From Bemisia tabaci (taxonomy: Eukaryota; Arthropoda; Insecta; Hemiptera; Aleyrodidae), in the NCBI RefSeq assembly GCF_918797505.1, contig NC_092801.1, positions 15,066,001 through 15,130,000 on the forward strand: a stretch of DNA of 64,000 nt. The letters are read 5' to 3'. The notes beneath the pieces are model-generated. The model was given only the letters and a program-made list of their open reading frames with translations. It searched no databases and had not been told where the DNA came from. The translations under genes were made by a program, and so were the position numbers. Within the stretch, counting starts at the first letter, position 1. Each line of letters begins with the position of its first letter. This document shows positions 55,901-64,000 of this stretch, one piece after another.

Positions 55901-56113
55901 TTGCAATGCCCTGAACTAAGTTACGCGTTTTCTTAATCTAACCGTTGACATATTTTTATTTCAGCTGTAACCAAGCCTATTTTACACATGACGCTTTCAA
56001 CTGATTATCTCCTCTTTTTGTTGCAGGTCCAGCCAAGTCATAAAGTGTGTTACATTCCTTACAATGGCCATGAACTGCCATACGGTGATTACGAAGTTAT
56101 GGTAGTCAAGTAA
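40819..56113 (+). CDS. HTH / Methyltransf_FA / DM9 (DUF3421) fusion protein, eight coding exons
   Basis: Spliced coding sequence of 1,821 bases, 606 residues. Exons: 40,819-40,931; 42,192-42,421; 43,419-43,718; 44,693-44,829; 45,605-45,869; 47,113-47,657; 50,021-50,164; 56,027-56,113. All introns are GT-AG and all junctions keep frame. Order: residues 1-37 low complexity; 38-114 lysine-rich, a possible nuclear signal; 115-185 a helix-turn-helix like the N-terminus of arthropod DDE transposases; 217-347 Methyltransf_FA; 349-440 Pro/His/Gln-rich with three SPGHPQP repeats; 470-606 two DM9 repeats. No signal peptide or membrane segment is seen. Despite the domain's name, methyltransferase activity is not implied; DM9 proteins are often carbohydrate-binding. 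The function of the whole is unknown. The weakest point is whether exons 1-3 always join exons 4-8. Confidence 0.88.
40932..42191 (+). other. Intron 1
   Basis: GTAAGT donor and a TTTCTTTCAG acceptor. 1,260 bases with no repeat family recognised. Confidence 0.75.
42192..42421 (+). CDS. Exon 2: lysine-rich segment
   Basis: Encodes about residues 38-114, including DDDPLKKKKKLLKKKMIM and RKKKLKSSSNKPPK, consistent with a nuclear localisation or nucleic-acid-contacting segment. Donor is GTAATT, weaker than the others. The exon leaves one base over. Confidence 0.82.
42422..43418 (+). other. Intron 2
   Basis: Contains a family P copy at about 42,949-43,212. Near 42,484-42,546 a GTATTTTGTTCGA motif is duplicated. 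The acceptor is GTATGCACAG. Confidence 0.75.
42949..43212 (+). repeat. Family P repeat in intron 2
   Basis: Left part GGAACCACGTATCTCCATTT and GCAGACTTTCTGTCATAA match copies at 12,368 (inverted), 50,694 and 60,268. The right end, TTTTGCACTTTGGCCA, is the inverted counterpart of the left. Confidence 0.65.
43419..43718 (+). CDS. Exon 3: transposase-like helix-turn-helix
   Basis: Residues 115-214. NIIKFFEEEKQKKG, then PLRRAAEATGISYSTIKRIK, then TTPGQFRRGRKS. The order 'acidic helix, ATGIS-STIKRI helix-turn-helix, TPG plus basic run' is what I know from the N-terminus of arthropod DDE-endonuclease-type transposases. The catalytic part is absent; it continues instead as SGWVFDPPVPF into the next exon. 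Donor GTAGCT; one base over. Confidence 0.85.
43719..44692 (+). other. Intron 3
   Basis: Contains a decayed family P copy at about 43,800-44,053 (GACTTCCTGTCATACTTAAT). The acceptor is GTGTCTTTTCAG. Confidence 0.75.
44693..44829 (+). CDS. Exon 4: first half of the Methyltransf_FA domain
   Basis: Residues 215-260. YQFHPISSGSLHFKVKTTND and AQVCLTTVPREGNPMYE follow the family pattern: a beta-rich start, a 'ND' turn, then 'PMYE' before the next strand. Ends in phase 0 with donor GTGAGA. Confidence 0.9.
44830..45604 (+). other. Intron 4
   Basis: 775 bases with acceptor TTCTTATTCCAG. No repeat family noticed. Confidence 0.75.
45605..45869 (+). CDS. Exon 5: second half of the Methyltransf_FA domain
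   Basis: Residues 261-348. VVIGGWANTKSCIRKN, YKGFWIRWAGGSIAVGREGE, SWDDPDPFPVAYYGLST and TGHWIVE carry the family's conserved IGGW-N-S-IR, FWI-W, G-I-VGREGE and PFP-YVG-type motifs. Donor GTGAAT; one base over. Confidence 0.93.
45870..47112 (+). other. Intron 5
   Basis: About 1.2 kb, acceptor GTTGATTTCAG. A T tract lies near 46,771-46,791. A patch near 46,388-46,455 repeats GACAGTGACAAG / GATGACAG words. No coding signal. Confidence 0.75.
47113..47657 (+). CDS. Exon 6: Pro-rich linker and first DM9 repeat
   Basis: Residues 349-530. The linker has three tandem SPGHPQP units (about residues 383-405), encoded by a 21-base tandem repeat near 47,215-47,280. DM9 begins near Trp470 (GRWVPASNGAIPPNAVKGG) and continues LYVGRAHHDGALIPGKIVPS and GMCYIAWRGVEHGKPDYD. 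GC-richer than its neighbours. Phase 0, donor GTGAGT. Confidence 0.93.
48000..48207. mobile_element. Foldback in intron 6
   Basis: Outer ends AAGTTGGAATTTTTTAA and TTAAAAAATTCCAACTT type, and inner arms of about 57 bases (AAAAATCCAGAAAACTGGAA to GCTCATATGAGCACA) with an essentially perfect partner, around a loop of about 35 bases. Confidence 0.88.
48929..49262. mobile_element. Inverted-repeat element in intron 6
   Basis: AGAGGTGTCG plus TTGTTTACTTTCGGTTTGCA at the left pair with TGCAAACCGAAAGTAAACAA and CGACACCTCT at the right. Inner words GCTACTATCCACATGAAA-like and TTTCATGTGGATAGTAG also pair. Confidence 0.75.
49538..49757. mobile_element. Foldback with internal duplication in intron 6
   Basis: Ends CAGTACTTTCTCTCTATAAC and GTTATAGAGAGAAAGTACTG. 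The core GACCGGCCGATTTCCTCG with AGAGATTCTCGTTATAACGA occurs twice, about 115 bases apart, separated by TTAAGTTAAGTTAAG. Confidence 0.85.
50021..50164 (+). CDS. Exon 7: centre of the DM9 domain
   Basis: Residues 531-578. VLCDCTVSWIPASGGIIPEG closes the first repeat and opens the second; TADTGETLFVGRTNHQG continues it. Phase 0 at both ends, donor GTGAGT. Confidence 0.93.
50694..50945 (+). repeat. Family P repeat in intron 7
   Basis: Starts TGAATCGATGGCCAAAGC and ends CAATGGAGATAGTGGTTTCG CACTTTAG. The ends are imperfect inverted copies. The centre has TTTTTCTTCTCCATCAGAAA and GAAATTTCTAGCTATAAAAT. Confidence 0.7.
51240..51535 (+). other. GC-rich insert in intron 7, possibly a retroelement tail
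   Basis: Composition shifts sharply at about 51,240. A frame ends DNIPH and stop near 51,317, followed by non-coding sequence with CTCGTGATCGGGATTAATGC, ending near GGTGATTCTAATAAAGAAGC. The AATAAA near the end would suit the 3' tail of a retrotransposed transcript, but I recognise no domain and see no poly-A tail. Confidence 0.35.
54762..55029 (+). mobile_element. MITE family A, copy 8, in intron 7
   Basis: Left TACTGCTGTTCTAAGGAAAA, right GCGTTTTTTCTCAGCGTGGC followed by AGTA. A short extra GTTTCAGTGTTGCC duplication lies in the left arm. Confidence 0.82.
56027..56113 (+). CDS. Exon 8: end of the DM9 domain and stop
   Basis: Residues 579-606, VQPSHKVCYIPYNGHELPYG then DYEVMVVK and TAA at 56,111-56,113. 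This is the usual DM9 close: a CYIPY strand followed by YEVL-type ending. Confidence 0.93.
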   Translation, partial: VQPSHKVCYIPYNGHELPYGDYEVMVVK

Positions 56114-56487
56114 CTCCTCTCAGCTTTAGCTCTATGTGTTGTAATCATTGTAAATGTGAGGTTTTTTTCTGTAAGCATGAATTTTTTGGTAGCGGAAAAT
56201 ATGCCTGTAAACATAAAGACTCCGGCTTGACAAACTGGATCTTGTGGAGTATATTCGCTCAACAAACAAACTCGACACTTCGGATCTGATCCTTGTCACA
56301 TTGTTTTGGACTTTTATTGCTTTGGAGTCCAAAAAGACAAGGGCAGGAACCTAAACTAGAGATTTTACTTGTGGCTCCAGCTGAGATAGCGGTATCTTTG
56401 GCTGTTCGCATCGAGAGCCAGTCTACATTGAAAAAAAAAATTCGTCTCAACCTTGATATACTTTTTGAATTAAAACTAGTGTTCGCA
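56114..56487. other. 3' flank of the host gene
   Basis: Presumed 3' untranslated start. No clear AATAAA lies within the first 370 bases. The first well-formed AATAAA I see downstream is near 58,128, and an ATTAAA lies near 56,469. Confidence 0.4.
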
Positions 56488-56764
56488 GTGCTGCCTGCTA
56501 AGGAAAAATGCCCTATGAAAATTCGAATGTTTCCAAATTAACTCTCAGAAAGTACACTTTTTTTTTTATTTATTTATTTTTTTTTGTGAAAACTAAGAAT
56601 ATTTTTCAGCAAAATTGGCAGACATTTTAGATCATATTATGATCAAAATTCTCTGAAAATTTAAAAGAAAAATATTCACAATTTACCTGGAAATTCGTGA
56701 TTTGCCCAAAAAAAGTTTGGCATTGTTTAAAGGCTCGTACGGCATTCTTTCTCAGTACGGCAGA
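56488..56764 (+). mobile_element. MITE family A, copy 9
   Basis: Left TGCTGCCTGCTAAGGAAAAA, right GGCATTCTTTCTCAGTACGG followed by CAG. The interior has an added T-rich patch near 56,560-56,585. Confidence 0.75.
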
Positions 56765-59394
56765 GTGCTACACATCCAGATCTTACACCTCAATCAGTTT
56801 TCAAGCCTTAGAAGTCTTTGTGCCAAAATACCCATAATTTTCACCCTAATTTTTGGAAGGTACGGAATTTTTCACCCATCCAGTTTTACCTTCTTTATAT
56901 CTGTAAATACTTTTACCATTCCTATATCTGTCTGTTATCACTGTGTATTCTAACAATTCAAAAGTCTTAAATTCATTTGTTGTTTGAACTGTATAATCTT
57001 TGGTGAAACTGAATCACTTATATTTTAGTTGGCAAAATTTTAGATTTCCTGTCATAACATCATTTTTTTGCAGTGGACCAATCTTTGTAACTGTTCTAAA
57101 TTGTGTTTGATTTGCTTTGCATTTTCAAGAATGTTCTCAGCAAAGGACCCTGCACTGACAACCTCAGAATCCTGTGCAGGCTTTTCATCATTATTTGATA
57201 TGGTGTCTTTAAACATTGTGAGCTTTTAAAATCGAAACTTTCTACTTCTCAGTCTTGCTTTCCTTGAAATTGGCCCGTGGAAAGTTACATTTTCAAAGTT
57301 TATCGTTCCCTAAAGATCATGAAGAACATCACATGGAATTTAGCCAGAGCTGAATTCTTTGGTTCTATGTACAGGCACCTTTTATTGCGAAAATATCAGT
57401 GATTTTATAATAATATAAATTATGACCTAAGATTCAAACAGAGTTGTCACAGTCAGCGAATACCAGGAAACCTGAGAAATGTCAGAGAATTTGATGAAAG
57501 TGTCAAGGAAAAATTGTTAAGTCACCTTTATTTACTTTCTAGAAGGGTTTTGATGTTTTAAACAACAATGTTTTCCTGGAAACTATTTCAAATTATGTCT
57601 TCCTAAACATTTGGTATATCTCCAATTGTCTTTGTCAGGGACTATTACCCAAATGTGTCAGGGAAATTCATCTCTAAAATCTATGGCAACCCTGTTTAAA
57701 AATGCCACTTTGAAATACATTTTTTTAAAATTTTATCATTGAAGTGTGAATGTATTTCGTCTTAAGTTTACTTTCAAGGACATCTCGTATTTTGATCTCA
57801 TCCAGGCAAAGAAAAAAATTCGATTTGTATCTAAATTTTGCAAATATGCAAAAAAAAACTCTCGGATAAGTTGTCAGACATTGAAAGTCTACACCTTTGT
57901 CTCACAATTCAAACTGTTATGGAATTGTGCATGTGTTCATAGTTTGTCTACCAAAGTTGTTGTCAGTCAAGGAAGGCATTTCATGCCATATTTTTAGCTT
58001 GCGCCATTGATTCACTACTTTTGATCACAACATTCAATGTTAATAGGATAATTTACCAAATGCATAAAATTTTAAAATTGTTTTAAAGTACCCAATTTGC
58101 TCCTAAATTTTTTTTTAACTCCATTAAAATAAATTTAAGTGCAAAAGAAGATGCCAAAATTATTTTAAAATTTTATTCATATGACTTGCATCCAACCCCC
58201 CGCATGTTTTTCATTACCTACAAAACTTACGTTTGTATTTATAATTTAAGGAAGTCTCAAATGACAATTAGTCTACTTGTGAACGAGCTGTCAAGTAAAA
58301 AAATGAAAGGAAACGCCAAATTTGTATCTATTTTAGAGCCAGCATTTTGGAAGAACAGTAGTGTGTAGTATTATCGATTAAACAATGTAGCAACATAAAC
58401 TTGAATCAAAGCAATTCAATTATCTGTGATGTTCAAATTACATTTTAGTAGTAAGTTTTTGTACATACTGTAGATTAAAGACATCACCTTGAAAATCTTG
58501 CAACAATGGGCACTCATATTCAATATTCAGATTAGAATTAGCTTTCGTATTTAATTTTTAATGCAGATTGATATTTGTACAAAGTAACACTGCAAATTTT
58601 GTCCAAAATTTGTGTGGAAGTAATTCAGTGTAAGATGAAAATGAGAATATTTTTGAGTGGGTGTTGATGAATTATCTGGAAATTCTGCCAGAAGAATATG
58701 GTGTGTTTGTGGTCATGATCATGAAAGAGTTAAGAAAAAGGAGAGGATACTTAATCTAAAACTTTTTCCCTGATGGATGGAATACATTCGAAGATTAACC
58801 TCTGTTCTCAAGTATAGTCTGTGCAGGTTCGTACGCATTCAAAAATTCAGAACGTCATTTACATGTGATCAACTGTTGTCAAACAACACATGTTGAAATT
58901 TAACTCTGCCAAGTCCCTAGTATGTTCTAGGTACTTTGTAAAAGGGAAACTACCTGTCAATATTTATCAAAATTCTCTTAGATTTTTCTTTTCTCTATCA
59001 AAATTATTCTGTGAAAATTTCAAGTCATATTGTCCGTTAGATATTCTTCAAAAAATGAAGTATTAAGAAAGATTTTATAACGAAACAGAGTTCTATTTTT
59101 GCAGAACTTAATCATCAGTTGGTGACTGTCCATAATTGTAGTAGACGTAGGCAAATTTTCGTAGAAAGAATTTTTTTCAGATGGGGTCAAAAATTGGTCA
59201 GAATTTTTAACAGTAAATTCTCTTTAGTACCTGCAGAAACAATTTATCGATGCTCTTTCTGCTATCAACACTTCAATTCTGCTGAACACCCTGCCAAACC
59301 TTTTTTTTTTTATTAATCGCTGCTAATGTCTTGACTGAGACAGAAGCGAAACTTGTGGTTACGCTGAATAATTATGCACCATGATGTCTAAGTA
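56765..59394. other. AT-rich non-coding stretch
   Basis: About 2.6 kb without a supported gene; frames up to 83 codons have no recognisable domain. A decayed P-like patch lies near 58,975-59,035. Confidence 0.45.
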
Positions 59395-59459
59395 TGTTTT
59401 GTCAGATGACAGAGTGGTCTTGCACTTAGGAGATTTTTCCAATGGAGTAGCTGAAGCAC

Positions 59460-59715
59460 ACACAGTGATGGTGAGACTTGAGAAATATGCATTGCAATTT
59501 GCAGCATTGGAGACCTCCTCTCACAATTCATTTTTTAAATCAGAAAATACTCATCTCTTGAAAACCTCTTTGATTTTTCTTCTCTGTGTGAAAAATAATC
59601 TATGAGTATTCTGAGCAATAGTGTCCGTTTGTTCTCTTTTGATAAAACAAAATGAAAGTTGAGATTTTACAACGCTGCAATCAAAATATGCATTTTTGCA
59701 GTTTCGTTGTCGATA
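59460..59715 (+). repeat. Family P repeat, diverged
   Basis: Carries TTTGATTTTTCTTCTCTGTG and GTCCGTTTGTTCTCTTTTGA as in other P copies. The ends are decayed. Confidence 0.5.
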
Positions 59716-60267
59716 AGCTCTTAAGAGCCAACTCTGGATTTTGTAAATTTTGTAAAGTTAGCCAAATACTTACTCTGTAATTTTTGTGCAATCAAGTGCT
59801 TTAAAGTTTTGCAGGATGTACTTCTTCTGATGAGAGAGAACAATTTTTGTATATAAGGCATTTTAGTGACTCATTGTTGAAGTGTAATATATTTTTTACC
59901 TGTGCTTTAATGAGTTATTTTTCCAATCCTCAATATTGAACACTTTTCCAGGAATTCCACAGGTCTTGAAAACGGAACCTATTTTTTTAGATTCCTTTTC
60001 TGAAAGAAGCTTAGTTCACTCTGCTTTTTCCAAAAATTAATTTAAAAAAAAATTGGGTGCCACTGATCCAGCAGGAAAATTAAATAGGGGCTAGGGAATT
60101 GCATTAATATGACTGGAAATATGAAAAATCTTGTAGCTTGAAATCTGAAAAAATATCAGCGCTGTCCACCTAATCAAATTGACTCTCAGCCTGGTTCGTA
60201 GTTCAATGCTCCGTTTACTACACTCTGCAGAACAGAAATTCATTCTAGAAGAAAAAAAGGTTTACAA

Positions 60268-60515
60268 CGATGACCAAATTGCGATACCACGTATCTCCGT
60301 TCGCAAAGTTGCAAACTTCCTGTCATGCTTTATTTTTTCTTTGCAGGACTTGTCTACATATTTTCTTAAAAACTTCCCTCTATTTTTTGTATCAGCAGAA
60401 AATATTCTGTTTAAAGAAGCTGTGAAGTTGGCTCGTTTCTCTTAGAAAAAAAGCAAATAGAAGTGGAAATTTAGAGACACTGCAATAGAGATAAGTGGTT
60501 TTTCTCTTTTGCCAG
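60268..60515 (+). repeat. Family P repeat
   Basis: Starts ACGATGACCAAATTGCGATA CCACG, then GTATCTCCGTTCGCAAAG and CTTCCTGTCATGCTTTATTT. Ends near GCAATAGAGATAAGTGG. Confidence 0.68.
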
Positions 60516-60677
60516 CGACGTGTTCTTGTCATTTGCAAAGAATTAATGTTAAAAATTTTTCATTTTTAATTCTGTGCATCCAAATTGTGGAAATGATTAA
60601 TCTGGGAATTCGATCATTTTAGTCTGAGAAACTCTCCTATCATAATCTATAGACTGCAGACTCCCTGCATCTCAGTG

Positions 60678-60793
60678 GGGCGATTATTGAAATGATATCG
60701 ACTCTATGTTGCCGCTTTGTCGTGTCACACTCAGTCGATGCTGCGACACGACAAAGCGGCGACATAGAGTTGATATCATTTCAATAATCGTCC
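60678..60793. repeat. Near-perfect hairpin with 49-bp arms
   Basis: GGGCGATTATTGAAATGATA to CGCTTTGTCGTGTC pairs with GACACGACAAAGCGGC to TCATTTCAATAATCGTCCC around a loop of 18 bases. Only about three mismatches are seen. Could be a short foldback element or a small-RNA hairpin. Confidence 0.9.
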
Positions 60794-62143
60794 CGCAGAT
60801 GATTAGAAGCAATTTCTCTAATAGACGGCTTTTTGCAGGAAAGAACTTACATCCTTGCAGTGCTGCTTAAGATCTTAGAACTTCTTCTACATTGTAGGAA
60901 AAACTCATCATTGTATCAATCGAGTTCTATTTTTACAAAGAAAAATGTTGACTGATTGAAAAAATCATTGTCCCTGGTAGCAGTGGCTGTTGAGAAAAGT
61001 TGTAAAAAACTCGTAAATTTTAAGAGATCTCTTAAAATTTACTTACCTAAAACCACTTGAAAATTACTTAAAAAAACTCTTGAAATATTCGTATGAGAAA
61101 ACCCTTTTTGGGGCTTTTTTTACATAAATTTGAAGAAAAATTTTAAGTAAAATTTATGTATTTTTTTTTAGCTTCCTGCGGGCAAAAACGAGGAAAAAAG
61201 TGGTGAACAAAAAAGTATAAAAGGAGCAGTTGCAGCCCATAAAAATTGAGGATATAGTTTATTGATTTTCACGTAAATTTTACGTTTTCTTTTAATTAAA
61301 ATAACACTATTTTTTTACTCAAAAGAATTCCCCAAAAGGATTTCCTAAAACGAGTATTTTAAGAGTTTTTTTCCTTAAAAATTTACGAACTCTTAAAATT
61401 AACAAGTTTTTTACATTTTTTTGTACAACTTTTTGTAGAACTTTTTTCAAGAGCCATTGCTACTAGGGGTATACTTCAGATTTTGCTCTCACTTTAAACA
61501 CGGATTACACGGGTGAGAATCTAATCGATCTTGCATAGCCATTACTTCCAATTTACAAAATTCAGTTTTTCCCAAGTAGCACAGGTTGCAATGGGGTGCA
61601 ATTAACTAATTAAGTGTACAGTGAAGTGACGGGCACTGTATCAAAGTGTTGTGCATGTTGTCTGTTTACTAATTGAAGGGGCTTCTATGTCTACAGAATT
61701 CGCGCGCCAGTATCAGCCAGTTTTATTAATGCTCATCATCCCTTCTTCCGCCCTGTAATCTGGTTTGGTAGTGAAAGTACGAAGCGTTTTCTGTCCAGAA
61801 TATTTTACATTCATATTCTAAAAATTATTTGTGCGAAAAATGCTGTCAAGGGCAACTTTGTGCTAGCTGCACGCCTTCTATTTTGCAGATACGACACCAA
61901 CATCCATCAAGTACGAATAGTTGTATCTCTGCGCCGGCAATATCTGGTTATTGCTGTTTCCTCGGTGCGCCGCGCCGGCGCTGGTGCCGGTACATAACCT
62001 CGTAACGGTTTGTTAATTTCAAATCTGTTTTGTTAGTGTTTATTTCATGTTGTCATGGTTATTATCGAACTTATTATCGACAATGACTTCCAGGTGTTAC
62101 TCATCGTCAGTTGAAACGCCTTAGTTCTTTATCCCTTTTCTGT
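60794..62143. other. Non-coding stretch with a CpG-rich patch
   Basis: Near 61,000-61,450 self-complementary words (AACTCGTAAATTTTAAGAG and CTTAAAATTTACG) suggest a decayed foldback. At 61,930-61,995 lies a patch rich in GCCGGC that could be promoter-like. Confidence 0.35.
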
Positions 62144-62236
62144 ATGTTTTATATCGTGAAATTCGGTGTTGAACCATTTCTGTCACCTCACGAACCGAGT
62201 TACTTTGCACCCGTCCGAAGGGAACTTTTAAAGTCT
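62144..62236 (+). CDS. Weak candidate first coding exon
   Basis: ATG at 62,144 opens a 31-codon frame including SPHEPSYFAPVRRELLKS and stops exactly at a consensus donor GTAAGT at 62,237, in phase 0. It lies about 150 bases downstream of a CpG-rich patch. No partner exon is identifiable in the remaining 1.7 kb, so the call is tentative. Confidence 0.2.
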
Positions 62237-63242
62237 GTAAGTAGCAAATCAGTCCATAAATTTTTATATCATATATCACTGCAGAACATGTCTCTTCGAA
62301 GCCTCAGGAGCTTGCCTCTGATTCTGATAGTTTTGCAACAGAATTCCATAACGACCAACTGGATCCCCTTTGGAGTTGATTCATCCCTAGCACTCGGCGA
62401 GTGATGTATTGCTTTGGTCATAATCTAAGAGGACCCTGTGCACGCCATATGAGAAAGTGCACCACAGTCAATTTTTAATTATTTTATTGCATCCTATTCT
62501 CCTCAAGATGCTGATCAAAAGTCATTATTGTGCCAACTTTTTACGAGGCACGGTTTTTGCACAACACGTCCAAAAAGTTTCAATTATTCGGTGATAAAGA
62601 GTCAAAAAAGTACAAGGCATTCGAGAACAGGCCTGATGTAAATAAGGAAAAACGTTGCGTGTGTCTGTCTTACTTATCAGTTCCTGCCTACTCTGGGGCT
62701 ATCTTCCTCCCGCTTGCATCCGTTGGACATCCACTTCTTTTATCTGACTTTCCTGTTCCTATGTTCCTCACGAAACTGATTCGGATGGTCCAGCAAGAAG
62801 GCGAGTGGAATCCGAGACAAGACTGCTGCTCGGTGCTGGAGCCTCTGATTACCTTGTTGACACTTAGCCGACTGTTCTCTCGGGTGCTGAAATTAGGAAT
62901 TTTTCTGACTCTTCATCGCCGAATAATTGAATAATGACGGGGATGTGCGAAAACGGTGTATCGTAGAAAGTTGGCGCAATGATGACTTTTGATCAGAATC
63001 TTCAGGAGAATTGAATGCAATAATAAAATTGAAAATCGATTGTGGTGCAATTTCCCGTTAGGAGGAGTGCAGGATACTTTCGGCAGGTTTAGACTTCTTA
63101 GCCTAATTAAGAATATTTGTCCCTGTGCACAAGTCTAAAGTATCACTCTCGATTTTACATGGTTAGCGCAGTTTTTCCCCAAAAAGTTTCCAAATACTTC
63201 CTCTTTATACTTGAACGTAGCCTTTGCAACTGTAATTGGCTA
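62237..63242. other. Unassigned stretch with a 134-codon frame
   Basis: The plus-strand frame at 62,530-62,934 is the longest in this part of the window. I recognise no domain, and it starts without an ATG-centred context I trust. It could be untranslated sequence of a transcript. Confidence 0.3.
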
Positions 63243-63539
63243 GTTGCGCTGGTAATAGAATCGTGTTTTGATGCTTGACTCCTGTAGATTAGCTAATTAT
63301 AAGATCTGTCCAATTTGCAACTTTCTACGTTCAATATTAACCGTGATATTTTCCTTTGAAAAATCGGCTTTTTGGCGTCATCCACCGCGGTAACCGCGAC
63401 GCAGCGTCATAAAATTGAGTTTTTCAAGGGGCGATATCTCGGTTAATATTGTAGAAAGTTGCTGTTTGGACCAATCGTATTATTTTTATTTGATCTGCAA
63501 GAACACAGCACCAAAACACGATTCTGTGACCAGCGCAAC
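63243..63539. mobile_element. Repeat Q, palindromic copy
   Basis: GTTGCGCTGGTAATAGAATC and the counterpart TCTGTGACCAGCGCAAC form the ends. Inner arms include AATATTAACCG and CGGTTAATATT. A one-armed copy lies at 32,696-32,770. Confidence 0.75.
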
Positions 63540-64000
63540 CGACCCTTTTTTCTTAATCATTGCAAATCGCGTTTCTCGCCGATCAAAGCGACGCCGTTGA
63601 ATATTCTAAGGTTTGTCTGCGGTCAAAATTGTTTGCATCATTTTACGTGATTAGAGCGAAGTTTCTCCCAACATTATTCACAAATTCGTTTTCACTACGC
63701 AACATTGTCACATTCGCAACTGTAACGAATCGCACTCATTGCAAATTGCGTTTTTCACCGATCGAAGTAACAGGCAAAGAAGAAATGTGTGTCACTAAGT
63801 AAATATCGAGAAATTCTTGGTATGGTTCATCATGAGCAAATTTTTAAATAGTAAGGTCAACGTACGTCAAGCAACGTACATTTGTCGGTGCGCCTACTTT
63901 TCTGCGCTGCATTAAGGTCTCTGAAGTGATTCCCGCATGCAGACGTTTTGGCGATTGGCGATCTCTCGTGTGGTTCAGCATGAGCGAATGTTTAAATAAC
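63540..64000. other. Non-coding end of window
   Basis: CATTGCAAATCGCGTTTCTC near 63,560 recurs as CATTGCAAATTGCGTTTTTC near 63,738. No gene is seen. Confidence 0.4.

Larger units (their letters stand above)
50165..56026 (+). other. Intron 7, 5.9 kb
   Basis: Longest intron, acceptor TTTTTGTTGCAG. It holds a family P copy (50,694-50,945), a GC-rich insert (about 51,240-51,535) and MITE A copy 8 (54,762-55,029). The DM9 sequence joins naturally across it (GM then VQPSHKVCYIPYN), so no extra exon is needed. Confidence 0.75.

Noticed and set aside
59381..59605. 74-codon plus-strand frame
   Set aside because: Its second half is family P sequence, and no domain is present.

Overview
This is eukaryotic DNA, most probably from an insect. 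The single host gene is split by GT-AG introns of 0.8-5.9 kb. Its protein combines a farnesoic acid O-methyltransferase-type (Methyltransf_FA) domain with DM9/DUF3421 repeats, both common in insects. The rest is AT-rich and packed with short inverted-repeat DNA elements. The repeat style reminds me of hemipteran, especially whitefly, genomes; that is recollection, not proof. I see no rRNA, tRNA, CRISPR or prokaryotic signal.

Region 1, about 1-16,700, is repeat-dominated. It holds a roughly 250-bp MITE family (called A here: termini ACTGCCGTGCTAAGG, interior GCCGTATGAACATTC), long foldbacks, and several families that leave perfect 8-bp target-site duplications (F, G, H, E). Several are nested: one 1.7-kb F element carries two other elements and still has intact target duplications.

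Region 2, 16,702-20,876, is an apparently intact DNA transposon. Two 750-bp, almost identical inverted arms flank one uninterrupted transposase of 665 residues with an N-terminal CxxC pair, a helix-turn-helix, a DDE_Tnp_4-type catalytic core and a C-terminal SWIM zinc finger.

Region 3, about 20,880-40,800, is again repeat-rich. It includes a 2,051-bp hAT-like element with an 8-bp duplication, a 3' fragment of a non-LTR retrotransposon, a perfect 76-bp palindrome, three copies of a duplicated block, and a 229-bp satellite array interrupted by an E element.

Region 4, 40,819-56,113, is the host gene: eight coding exons, phase-compatible throughout, encoding 606 residues. The order is a lysine-rich N-terminus, a transposase-like helix-turn-helix, a Methyltransf_FA domain, a Pro/His/Gln-rich linker and a two-repeat DM9 domain. 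Introns 2, 6 and 7 carry repeats and hairpins.

Region 5, about 56,114-64,000, shows no convincing gene. It has MITEs, a long near-perfect hairpin at 60,678-60,793, a foldback near the end and one weak candidate first exon at 62,144-62,236.

The two items most worth following are the HTH-Methyltransf_FA-DM9 fusion gene and the SWIM-bearing transposon.
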